Origin: Litoreibacter sp. | Lineage (GTDB): Bacteria; Pseudomonadota; Alphaproteobacteria; Rhodobacterales; Rhodobacteraceae | DNA length: 55,567 nucleotides | Assembly: GCA_026710325.1 (NCBI GenBank) | Contig: JAPORH010000015.1 | Location: forward strand, 1-55,567 | Direction of reading: 5' to 3' | Shown: positions 8,621 through 16,942 of the stretch, piece by piece | Position numbering within the stretch: position 1 is the first letter of the stretch | Layout of the letters: each line of letters starts with the position of its first letter | Position numbers and translations under genes: made by a program | The notes under the pieces: generated by a model | Databases searched by the model: none | Seen by the model: only the letters and a program-made list of their open reading frames with translations | Told to the model about the DNA's origin: nothing

Positions 8621-10147
8621 CTAAACCGCCTCGCCCGCATCGAGCTTTTCGAGCCAAGCGGCGGCTTCCGTCAAAACCGTGTCCTTCCGCTCATCCCCCA
8701 TCCGGTCCCAGGTGCGGTACATATTCCCCATGCGTGGGTTCTTGGAAAACCGGTCGCGGTGACGGATCAGGAAATCCCAGTAGAGCAGGTTGAACGGACA
8801 GGCATTCTCGCCGGTTTTGTCCTTCACCTTATAGGCGCAGCTTTTGCAGTAATCCGACATGCGGTCGATATAGGCGCCGGAGCTGACATAAGGTTTCGAC
8901 CCCACAATCCCCCCATCTGCAAACTGGCTCATGCCAATGACATTGGGGGCCTCAACCCATTCATAGGCGTCGGCGTAAACGGCGAGATACCATTCATGCG
9001 CCTGATGCGGGTCTATCCCTGCCAGCAGCGCAAAGTTGCCGGTCACCATCAGACGCTGGATGTGGTGGGCGTAGGCCTCCTCCTGCGTTTGGCCGACGGA
9101 TTTGGAGATGCAATTCATCTTGGTCTCCGCGCCCCAGAAAGCGGCGGGCAGGGTGCGGGAATGCTCCAGCACGTTGCGGGAGGTATAGTCCGGCCCCTCA
9201 AGGAAGTAGATGCCACGCATATACTCCCGCCAACCGATGATCTGTCGGATGAACCCTTCGACCGCGTTAATCGGCGCGTGGTTGTCTTTGTAGGCCTGCT
9301 CCACCTGTTGGCAGACATCTAACGGATCAAGAAGCCCTGCATTGATGTAGAAGCTGATGGTCGAATGGTAGAGGAATTTCTCGTCATTCATCATTGCATC
9401 CTGGAAATCGCCAAAATGCGGCAGGGCGTAGGTGATCCAGCGGGTGAGCTGGCGCTGCGCCTGTTCGGCATCAGTGGCGAACCAGAAGGGGTGCAGGTCG
9501 CCGAAATTGTCGCTGAAACGGTCCTCGACGAGGGTTAGAACATTCTCAACGGTCTCGTCCGGGGTGAACTGCATCGGGCCGGTGTAGTTGATGGATTTCG
9601 GCGCGGCTTTGCGGTTGTCATGGTCGAAATTCCACTTCCCCTCGACCGGCTTGTCACCCTCCATCAAAAGCCCTGTTTTGCGGCGCATGTCGCGGTAGAA
9701 CCATTCCATCCGCAGCTCTTTGCGACCTTCGGCCCAGTCCTCGAACTCTTTGTGTGAGGCGATGAAGCGGGTGTCTTGCAGCTGGGTGATCGTCAGCGGG
9801 CAGTCGTTTAACGCCTCGATGAGCCGCCATTCGCCGGGCTCGGTTGCTAGGACCTCTTTCGCCCCATGTTCTTCCGCGCGGCGGATCAGCTCGCCGGTGA
9901 TCGAGCCGGTATTATTGGGATCGTCAAGCTTGGTATAGGCGACCTGCCAGCCGTCACTTTCCAGCTTGGCCGCGAATTTGCGCATGGCGGCGAAGATGAA
10001 GGCGATTTTCTTGGGATGGTGCGGCACGTAAGACGCCTCATCCGCGACTTCTGCCATGACAACGATGTTAGTGCCTTTGTCGGCTTCTGAAAGCGCAGGT
10101 AGGGTCGGAGTCAGCTGATCACCCAGCACCAAAACGAGTTTTACCAT
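8621..10147 (-). CDS. FeS-type bacterial cryptochrome/(6-4) photolyase (PhrB-like)
   Basis: The 508-residue product belongs to the deoxyribodipyrimidine photolyase-related family that repairs UV (6-4) photoproducts with light, FAD and a ribolumazine antenna. The N-terminus VKLVLVLGDQLTPTLPAL is the alpha/beta antenna domain. The C-terminal half has four Cys in the order expected for the [4Fe-4S] cluster: one in MNCISKSVGQ, two in DYCKSCAYK and one in ENACPFNLLYWDFL. The HHIQRLMVTGNF and YEWVEAPNVIGMSQFADGG blocks are family hallmarks. It overlaps the upstream SDR gene by 7 nt, so the two are probably translated together. Confidence 0.92.
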   Translation of the reverse strand: MVKLVLVLGDQLTPTLPALSEADKGTNIVVMAEVADEASYVPHHPKKIAFIFAAMRKFAAKLESDGWQVAYTKLDDPNNTGSITGELIRRAEEHGAKEVLATEPGEWRLIEALNDCPLTITQLQDTRFIASHKEFEDWAEGRKELRMEWFYRDMRRKTGLLMEGDKPVEGKWNFDHDNRKAAPKSINYTGPMQFTPDETVENVLTLVEDRFSDNFGDLHPFWFATDAEQAQRQLTRWITYALPHFGDFQDAMMNDEKFLYHSTISFYINAGLLDPLDVCQQVEQAYKDNHAPINAVEGFIRQIIGWREYMRGIYFLEGPDYTSRNVLEHSRTLPAAFWGAETKMNCISKSVGQTQEEAYAHHIQRLMVTGNFALLAGIDPHQAHEWYLAVYADAYEWVEAPNVIGMSQFADGGIVGSKPYVSSGAYIDRMSDYCKSCAYKVKDKTGENACPFNLLYWDFLIRHRDRFSKNPRMGNMYRTWDRMGDERKDTVLTEAAAWLEKLDAGEAV

Positions 10148-10794
10148 GGGATGGGCGTGCCTGCGTAATCAAAGAATTGTCCGGTTTGGTCCGTCGTCAG
10201 GCCATCCATGACCGCGATCAGGTTCTGCGCGGCTTGGGTGGCCGGGACGGTCTTGTGGTGGCCTGCATATTTGGCCGTGAACGGCGTCTCCACCGTGCCA
10301 GGGTGCAGCGCCACGCAGATCGCCTGTTTATGAGTACGCGCCAGCTCAATCGCCGCGCCATGGATCAACTGGTTGAGCGCCGCTTTCGAGGCGCGGTAGC
10401 TGTGCCAGCCGCCGATTTGGTTGTCGCCTATGGAGCCAACGCGTGCCGATAGAGCTGCAAACACAGCGCGCCGGTCGCGGGGTAGAAGCGGTATGCAGTG
10501 TTTCAGCACCAGTGCCGGGCCCATGGCGTTGACGGCAAATTGCTGCGCCAAAGTGACGGGTTTGAGCGCTTTGACGGTTTTCTCAGGTTCCCCGCCTGCA
10601 GTAAGCGATCCGGTCGCCACGAAAATCGTGTCGAATGTGCCGTCGAGCCGCGATAGGTGGTGTTCGATACTGGCCTCGTCGGTGACGTCTAGCCCGTCTT
10701 GGCGGCGCGACAGGGTCACGACCTCTCCGTCCAAAGCCTCCGCGATGGCGGAGCCTATGCCGCCCGAGGCGCCGATAATCAGATGTCTGCTCAT
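10141..10794 (-). CDS. Short-chain dehydrogenase/reductase, C-factor-like
   Basis: This 217-residue SDR oxidoreductase has the NAD(P)-binding motif GASGGIGSAIAEAL near residues 8-21, a catalytic Ser in ALSARVGSI and the catalytic YRASK. The C-terminal part contains LHPGTVETPF. It is short for a classical SDR and resembles CsgA/C-factor-type proteins. It is first in a two-gene operon with the photolyase, sharing a 7-nt overlap. SDR genes next to FeS-type photolyases occur in marine alphaproteobacteria as far as I recall, but a joint role is not established. Confidence 0.88.
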   Translation of the reverse strand: MSRHLIIGASGGIGSAIAEALDGEVVTLSRRQDGLDVTDEASIEHHLSRLDGTFDTIFVATGSLTAGGEPEKTVKALKPVTLAQQFAVNAMGPALVLKHCIPLLPRDRRAVFAALSARVGSIGDNQIGGWHSYRASKAALNQLIHGAAIELARTHKQAICVALHPGTVETPFTAKYAGHHKTVPATQAAQNLIAVMDGLTTDQTGQFFDYAGTPIPW

Positions 10795-10874
10795 CCCGGC
10801 CCAAATATGGCCGAAGCCACTCGGGTCAAATGAAAAGGCTTTTCTTTTGAGGCGCGCTTTGTAATATGCCGCGC

Positions 10875-10931
10875 ATGAATACGGTTCAGCATATTGCCCC
10901 TTTGGGCCTACTGCTTCTTAGCCTGCGCTGA
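10875..10931 (+). CDS. leuL: leuA leader peptide, leucine-rich
   Basis: A short frame of 18 codons encodes MNTVQHIAPLGLLLLSLR. Six of the 18 residues are Leu, including four in a row (CTA CTG CTT CTT). It ends 76 nt before leuA and its stop lies inside the first of two alternative hairpins. This is the layout of a ribosome-mediated attenuator in which stalling at Leu codons during leucine shortage selects the RNA fold. It is too short to be judged by coding statistics; the Leu run and position carry the call. Confidence 0.75.
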   Translation: MNTVQHIAPLGLLLLSLR

Positions 10932-10975
10932 GCGTGCCTTCCGGCGCGTGCCGCTCAGTGCAGACCAGCGCCGGA
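10926..10975 (+). promoter_or_regulatory. Leucine attenuator: two mutually exclusive hairpins before leuA
   Basis: Two inverted repeats interleave. Helix A pairs 10926-10934 with 10952-10960 (core CTGAGCG/CGCTCAG, with one G-T wobble in the extension). Helix B pairs 10940-10947 (TCCGGCGC) with 10968-10975 (GCGCCGGA), 8 bp perfect. B starts inside the loop of A, so both cannot form together as simple hairpins. The leader stop codon (10929-10931) lies in the 5' arm of A. No T-run follows either helix, so the mechanism is unlikely to be simple intrinsic termination. Confidence 0.65.
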
Positions 10976-11007
10976 CCAAATCAAAGACACGCTAAGAGAC
11001 TAGACCC

Positions 11008-12564
11008 ATGACAGATAAAAACCGCGTTGTGATTTTTGACACAACTTTGCGCGACGGCGAGCAATCTCCGGGCGCGACCATGAGCCACGAAGAGAAGCTG
11101 GAAATTGCCGGTCTTCTGGACGATATGGGCGTCGACATTATTGAAGCGGGTTTCCCGATTGCTTCCGAGGGCGATTTTGAAGCCGTTAGCGAGATTGCAA
11201 AAAACGCCCAAAGTTCCGTGATTTGCGGGCTGGCCCGCGCCAATTTCAAGGATATCGACCGCTGCTGGGAGGCTGTAAAGCACGCCAAAGCCCCCCGCAT
11301 ACACACTTTCATCGGCACCTCGCCCCTGCACCGCGCCATCCCGAACCTGACCAAGGATGAGATGGCCGACAAAATCCACGAGACCGTCTGCCACGCCCGC
11401 AACCTGTGCGACAATTTGCAGTGGTCACCCATGGATGCGACCCGGACGGAGTGGGAGTATCTTACCCGTGTGGTCGAGATCGCAATCAAGGCAGGGGCCA
11501 CGACGATCAATATCCCCGACACGGTTGGCTACACCGCGCCGAATGAGAGCGCGGATTTGATCCGCCGTCTGATCGCGGAGGTGCCGGGCGCCGAAGAGGT
11601 GGTGTTTGCTACGCATTGTCATAATGACCTTGGCATGGCCACGGCAAACTCGCTGGCCGCAGTGGAAGGCGGCGCGCGGCAGATCGAATGCACGATCAAC
11701 GGGCTGGGCGAGCGCGCGGGCAATACCGCGCTGGAAGAGGTGGTGATGGCTATGAAAGTGCGCCACGATATCATCCCGTTCACCACCGGCATCGATACGA
11801 CCAAGCTCATGAATATCTCCCGCCGGGTGGCGGCGGTTTCGGGTTTTGCCGTGCAGTTCAACAAGGCCATTGTCGGCAAGAACGCTTTCGCGCATGAGAG
11901 CGGCATCCATCAGGACGGCATGCTGAAAAATGCGGAAACATTCGAGATCATGCGCCCCGAGGATGTGGGCCTGACGGAAACCAATCTGGTTTTGGGTAAG
12001 CATTCCGGCCGTGCGGCACTACGCTCGAAATTGGCCGACCTGGGCTACGAGTTGGGGGACAATCAGCTGAAGGACGTCTTCGTGCGCTTCAAAGCGCTCG
12101 CTGACCAGAAGAAGGAGGTCTATGACGAGGACCTCATCGCGCTGATGCAAGTCGGCTCCGACGTCGAGGACCGCATCCAGTTGAAAGCCATGAAAGTCTC
12201 TTGCGGGATGGATTTGGAGAAACGCGCTGATATGACCCTCAGCATCGATGGCGAGGAGGTTTCGACATCGCAAACCGGCGACGGGCCGGTCGATGCGGCG
12301 TTTAACGCGGTCAAGGCGCTGTTCTCGCACCGCGCCCGGCTGCAGCTGTATCAAGTGAGCGCGGTCACCGAAGGCACAGACGCGCAGGCGACCGTGTCGG
12401 TGCGGCTAGAGGAAGACGGAAAGATCGCTACCGGCCAATCGGCGGATGTAGACACGGTAGTGGCGTCGGTGCGGGCTTATGTCGATGCGCTCAACCGGCT
12501 TCTGGTGCGCCGCGAGAAGACCGGCGGCGACACGCCGGAAGTGTCGTACAAGGACGCTGGCTAA
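11008..12564 (+). CDS. leuA: 2-isopropylmalate synthase
   Basis: The 518-residue enzyme condenses acetyl-CoA with 2-oxoisovalerate, the committed step of leucine biosynthesis. The N-terminal TIM-barrel starts IFDTTLRDGEQSPGATM and contains IPDTVGY, THCHNDLGMATANSLAAVEGGARQ-type metal ligands and GLGERAGN. The C-terminal regulatory LeuA dimer domain (about residues 390-500) is present, so feedback inhibition by leucine is likely. ATG at 11008 follows AGAGAC and gives the usual N-terminus. Expression is probably governed by the leader peptide and hairpins just upstream. The gene is followed by 85 nt containing an imperfect hairpin without a T-run. Confidence 0.96.
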   Translation: MTDKNRVVIFDTTLRDGEQSPGATMSHEEKLEIAGLLDDMGVDIIEAGFPIASEGDFEAVSEIAKNAQSSVICGLARANFKDIDRCWEAVKHAKAPRIHTFIGTSPLHRAIPNLTKDEMADKIHETVCHARNLCDNLQWSPMDATRTEWEYLTRVVEIAIKAGATTINIPDTVGYTAPNESADLIRRLIAEVPGAEEVVFATHCHNDLGMATANSLAAVEGGARQIECTINGLGERAGNTALEEVVMAMKVRHDIIPFTTGIDTTKLMNISRRVAAVSGFAVQFNKAIVGKNAFAHESGIHQDGMLKNAETFEIMRPEDVGLTETNLVLGKHSGRAALRSKLADLGYELGDNQLKDVFVRFKALADQKKEVYDEDLIALMQVGSDVEDRIQLKAMKVSCGMDLEKRADMTLSIDGEEVSTSQTGDGPVDAAFNAVKALFSHRARLQLYQVSAVTEGTDAQATVSVRLEEDGKIATGQSADVDTVVASVRAYVDALNRLLVRREKTGGDTPEVSYKDAG

Positions 12565-12649
12565 GTCTATTTTAAAATTGGGAAGCGCTTGAAAAATCAG
12601 CGCGTCCCGTTGCATGGTTACTTTATTGTTAACAAGGGATAAGTGAACC

Positions 12650-13330
12650 ATGACCAAACGACTTCTCACTTTTTTTATTGTTTTGATGTTTGCCTCTGCC
12701 GCGCAGGCGGCGACGGTCATTTACGACGATGGTAATTTTGGCGGCAGCTTTGATGGCGACGATCTGGGCGTTTTGCAAAACGGGTTAAGTCTTGTGCGTG
12801 GATCGAATGACGGTACATGCCTTGCCGACCCATCTGGGAGCGTTTCTTGCGAAGAAACCGTGCCAACAGACAACCTACAATCGCTATTCCATTTCTCGAC
12901 GCTCGCGGGAAGCCGTATCCGCTCTATCACGATTTCCGCTGGTGGTTTCGGGCCATCGACGCTCGGCACGAGCTATTTCTTTGAACTGCCATCGGTTCCG
13001 ATTTTTAACGCCGCTGGCGATCAAATTACCGATGATACCCCGTTCTTCAGCGACGGGCTTTTCATTGGGGAAAGCGATGAGTTGTTGCAGCAAGCAAATA
13101 AGCGGTTCCTCTTTCCTGAAAGTGAGCCGGAGATACCTTTCGTCGGCCCCGGACCGTTCAGCTTCTTTGTTTTCCAAGGAAGTTCAGAAGATGCGGGGCG
13201 GTTTGGCGTGCAATGGCAAGTCTTGATTGATGTTGCGCCGGCGCCCGTCCCTCTGCCTGCGGGTATGCCGCTTCTGGTCGCGGCATTAGGCGTTCTGGGG
13301 TTTGCGAGAAGGTTCCGCAGGCTGTCTTGA
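12650..13330 (+). CDS. VPLPA-CTERM sorting-domain protein (exported, surface-bound)
   Basis: The 226-residue protein has an N-terminal signal peptide (MTKRLLTFFIVLMFASAAQA) and a C-terminal tripartite tail: VPLPAGMP, then the transmembrane stretch LLVAALGVLGFA, then the basic RRFRR. This is the VPLPA form of PEP-CTERM sorting signals, which in Rhodobacteraceae are handled by an exosortase-like transpeptidase. The body between carries no domain I recognise; two Cys (CLADPSGSVSC) could form a disulphide. No sortase gene is visible in this window. A strong terminator follows directly, so it is a single-gene unit. Confidence 0.82.
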   Translation: MTKRLLTFFIVLMFASAAQAATVIYDDGNFGGSFDGDDLGVLQNGLSLVRGSNDGTCLADPSGSVSCEETVPTDNLQSLFHFSTLAGSRIRSITISAGGFGPSTLGTSYFFELPSVPIFNAAGDQITDDTPFFSDGLFIGESDELLQQANKRFLFPESEPEIPFVGPGPFSFFVFQGSSEDAGRFGVQWQVLIDVAPAPVPLPAGMPLLVAALGVLGFARRFRRLS

Positions 13331-13339
13331 TCCAAAGGA

Positions 13340-13364
13340 GCGCGCGTTCCGCGCGCACTTTTTT
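13340..13364 (+). terminator. Rho-independent terminator
   Basis: The perfect 7-bp arms GCGCGCG (13340-13346) and CGCGCGC (13350-13356) enclose a TTC loop, and six T follow at 13359-13364. It lies 10 nt after the VPLPA-CTERM gene. Confidence 0.9.
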
Positions 13365-13463
13365 CTATGGGCGCTTTTGGATGATGTGAGCCACTCATTC
13401 ATCTGTTACGCCTATGGACCTGTCACGCGGCCTCCGGCGGGGATATTTGTAAAGCAATGAAGC

Positions 13464-14234
13464 CTAGGCGAAGACTGCTGAGAGGTTTCGTGCGGCCTCG
13501 GCTGTGCTGTAAGGCGCGTTCACGATGAACATTCCTGATCCGACCATACGGTGGCCTTCGCGCACGGGCGGGAATTTGACCTCATGGCGCAGCGTGCCCG
13601 GCAGGCCCGCGCTTTCGAGCTTGCCCAGCATTGGCACATGCGCCCCGCCTGTCAGGATCGGGTACCAAAGTCCGATGACGCCCACATTCCATTTGCGGTG
13701 CAGTTTCAGGATTTGTGTCGGGATGGTTTCGTAGTCCGATTTTACCTCATAACTGGGGTCTATGAGCAAAAGGCCTCGGCGCGGCTCTGGCGGGGCGACT
13801 TTGTGGGCCATCGCGAAACCGTCTTCGTGGTGGCATTTGGCTTTATGCGCCATGACCTCGGACAAGGCTTTGAACTCCTGCGGGTGAAGCTCTGCCAAAT
13901 GGAGGCGGTCGCCTTTTCTAAGCAAGGTTGACGCAAGGAGGGGTGAGCCTGGGTAGGCAGTTGGTCCATGAACCTCCCGGATCTTGGCCAGCGCACGCAG
14001 GTAGGGGTGCTCGGCCGGCAATTTGGCCTCGTATCGCTCAATCCCGGCTGCGGCCTCGCCTGTTTTGAGCGCCTCGGCCGTGTCGAGATGGTAGAGCCCG
14101 CGCCCGGAATGCGTCTCGAGGTAGCTGAGCGGTTTGTCCTTCTGCGTCAGGTAGTCAAGCATCGAGGCCAAAAGTGCGTGTTTGTGCACATCCGCTGGGT
14201 TCGCGGCATGGAAGATATGTTGGTATGACAGCAT
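13464..14234 (-). CDS. rlmJ: 23S rRNA (adenine-2030-N6)-methyltransferase
   Basis: The 256-residue product matches RlmJ, which methylates A2030 of 23S rRNA. It begins MLSYQHIFHAANPADVHKHALL, the diagnostic N-terminus, and continues with YLETHSGRGLYHL and the catalytic DPSYE (the N6-adenine methyltransferase DPPY-type motif) near residues 160-164. The ATG at 14234 is preferred over the GTG two codons upstream because it reproduces the E. coli start. The gene is divergent from mreB. The 133 nt between its stop and the previous gene hold only the terminator. Confidence 0.92.
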   Translation of the reverse strand: MLSYQHIFHAANPADVHKHALLASMLDYLTQKDKPLSYLETHSGRGLYHLDTAEALKTGEAAAGIERYEAKLPAEHPYLRALAKIREVHGPTAYPGSPLLASTLLRKGDRLHLAELHPQEFKALSEVMAHKAKCHHEDGFAMAHKVAPPEPRRGLLLIDPSYEVKSDYETIPTQILKLHRKWNVGVIGLWYPILTGGAHVPMLGKLESAGLPGTLRHEVKFPPVREGHRMVGSGMFIVNAPYSTAEAARNLSAVFA

Positions 14235-14373
14235 ACACACTGATGTAGCCTAGTGACCTTGCGCGGAATAGCGCCTTTTTCCCTGCCATGATCCCTTTAT
14301 ACTTGGCATTTAGGCTCTTATAACGTCTGCCAAGATTGGGGGCGGCTTGAGTCGCCGGGGCACATAATCATAA

Positions 14374-15429
<1,056 letters not shown>

Positions 15430-15501
15430 TGGCGCGGGCCCTTCGCGCGAAGGGCGTCATGGGCTAGACTTGCGCCCGGCAGAGGCTGAGGGTTCGGCGT
15501 T

Positions 15502-16413
15502 TTGGCAAGAGACAGGCAATCTCAGGAAGAATACACCCGCCCGGTCAGGCGCATCCTGATCGGTATGACGGTATTCGTCCTGTTTGCGATTTTCGCGCTT
15601 TGGCGCATCGACAACCCGCGGGTCGAGCGCTTCCGCGCGGCGATTGTAGACCAGGTTGTTCCTTCTTTTGACTGGGCTTTGGTGCCTGTGACCCGCTTTA
15701 CGCGCATGATCGAGGATTTCCAGTCTTACGCCCGGATTTATGAGCAAAATCAGGAGCTTAGACGCGAGCTTCAGCAGATGAAAAGCTGGCAGGAGGCCGC
15801 GATCCAACTGGGGCAGGAGAACGCGCGGCTTTTGGACCTCAATAAGGTGCGGCTGAACGCGCAGCTGACCTTTGTCACGGGCGTGGTGCTAACGGATAAC
15901 GGCTCGCCCTTCCGTCGCTCGGTTTTGCTCAATGTCGGCGCGCGGGACGGCATAAAGGATGGCTGGGCCACGATGGACGGGCTGGGTCTGGTGGGTCGTA
16001 TCTCTGGCGTAGGCGAACAAACCTCGCGCGTGATCCTTTTAACAGATACGAACAGCCGTGTGCCGGTGACGATTCAGCCGTCGGGGCAGAAAGCGTTGCT
16101 GATTGGGGACAATACGCTCGCCCCGCCAGTTGATATTGCTGACAACCTGGAAGACGTGCGCCCCGGTGACCGGGTGGTCACCAGCGGTGACGGCAAGGTT
16201 TTTCCGGCCGATATTCTTGTGGGCCAGATCGCGCAAGGCCCAGGCGGGCGGCTGCGAGTGAAGCTTGCGGCTGACTACGGGCGGTTGGAGTTTTTGAGGG
16301 TCTTGCGGACACCGGTTGCGCCAGAGATTACCACAACAGGGGGCTTGATCGCGGCAGACGAGCCTCTGGCCCTGCCGGCCGAAGAACTGAGTGCGGAGGG
16401 CAGCGATGGTTGA
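15502..16413 (+). CDS. mreC: Rod shape-determining protein MreC
   Basis: The protein has 303 residues. A short cytosolic tail is followed by one membrane segment (ILIGMTVFVLFAIFALWRI, about residues 18-36), then a coiled coil (YEQNQELRRELQQMKSWQE, about residues 76-95) and the beta-barrel periplasmic domain (VTGVVLTDNGSPFRRSVLLN, GLVGRISGVG). MreC links MreB filaments to PBP2 and RodA. The start codon is TTG, with GAGGG about 9 nt upstream. The last 8 nt overlap mreD. Confidence 0.93.
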   Translation: MARDRQSQEEYTRPVRRILIGMTVFVLFAIFALWRIDNPRVERFRAAIVDQVVPSFDWALVPVTRFTRMIEDFQSYARIYEQNQELRRELQQMKSWQEAAIQLGQENARLLDLNKVRLNAQLTFVTGVVLTDNGSPFRRSVLLNVGARDGIKDGWATMDGLGLVGRISGVGEQTSRVILLTDTNSRVPVTIQPSGQKALLIGDNTLAPPVDIADNLEDVRPGDRVVTSGDGKVFPADILVGQIAQGPGGRLRVKLAADYGRLEFLRVLRTPVAPEITTTGGLIAADEPLALPAEELSAEGSDG

Positions 16414-16942
16414 TCCGATTACCCTACGCCGTTACCTGTATCGCGCGCTCTTTCTGTTTATCTGCGCCGTTTTGATCTTTCTCAAATTGCTGCCGCTTAC
16501 GACCGAGCCACGCAGCATTCCAGGCCCGGACCTTTTGTTTTGCCTAACCGCAGTCTGGATTATGCGGCGTCCCCGCTGGGCACCTGTTGGATTGATTGTG
16601 CTGGTGCATCTGCTCGCGGATTTGTTGTTCATGCGCCCGGTCGGGCTGTGGCCCGCATTGGCGCTTTTGGGATATGAATTCATGCGCAGGCAAGCCGAAG
16701 GGTCGACCGAGCTGTCACCACTTGCCGAAATTGCACTTGCGGGCATCGCCTTTACCGCGATTGTGACAGCCAACGCGCTGTTTTTGACGATTGTCGGAGT
16801 GCAACATCCCGGTGTTTTTGCAGCGGTTTTGCATGTTTTGGTCACGCTTTTGGCCTATCCTTTTGTCATGGCATTTTGCGTTTTCGTGCTGCGGGTGCGC
16901 AGGCGAAGGCCGAGTGAGCTGGATGGGAGCGTGGTAGCATGA
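16406..16942 (+). CDS. mreD: Rod shape-determining protein MreD
   Basis: This 178-residue polytopic inner-membrane protein of the elongasome has hydrophobic segments around ALFLFICAVLIFLKLLPL, PVGLIVLVHLLADLLFM, LAEIALAGIAFTAIVTANALFLTIVG and VLVTLLAYPFVMAFCVFVL. Sequence conservation in MreD is low, so membership rests on size, hydrophobicity and position between mreC and mrdA. The ATG at 16406 with GGAGGG 5 nt upstream is preferred over a GTG at 16391. It overlaps mreC by 8 nt and mrdA by the ATGA at 16939-16942. Confidence 0.9.
   Translation: MVDPITLRRYLYRALFLFICAVLIFLKLLPLTTEPRSIPGPDLLFCLTAVWIMRRPRWAPVGLIVLVHLLADLLFMRPVGLWPALALLGYEFMRRQAEGSTELSPLAEIALAGIAFTAIVTANALFLTIVGVQHPGVFAAVLHVLVTLLAYPFVMAFCVFVLRVRRRRPSELDGSVVA

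Noticed and set aside
12581-12610. Hairpin after leuA (GGGAAGCGC/GCGCGTCCC) as terminator
   Set aside because: The stem contains a mismatch and no T-run follows; support is too weak to list it.
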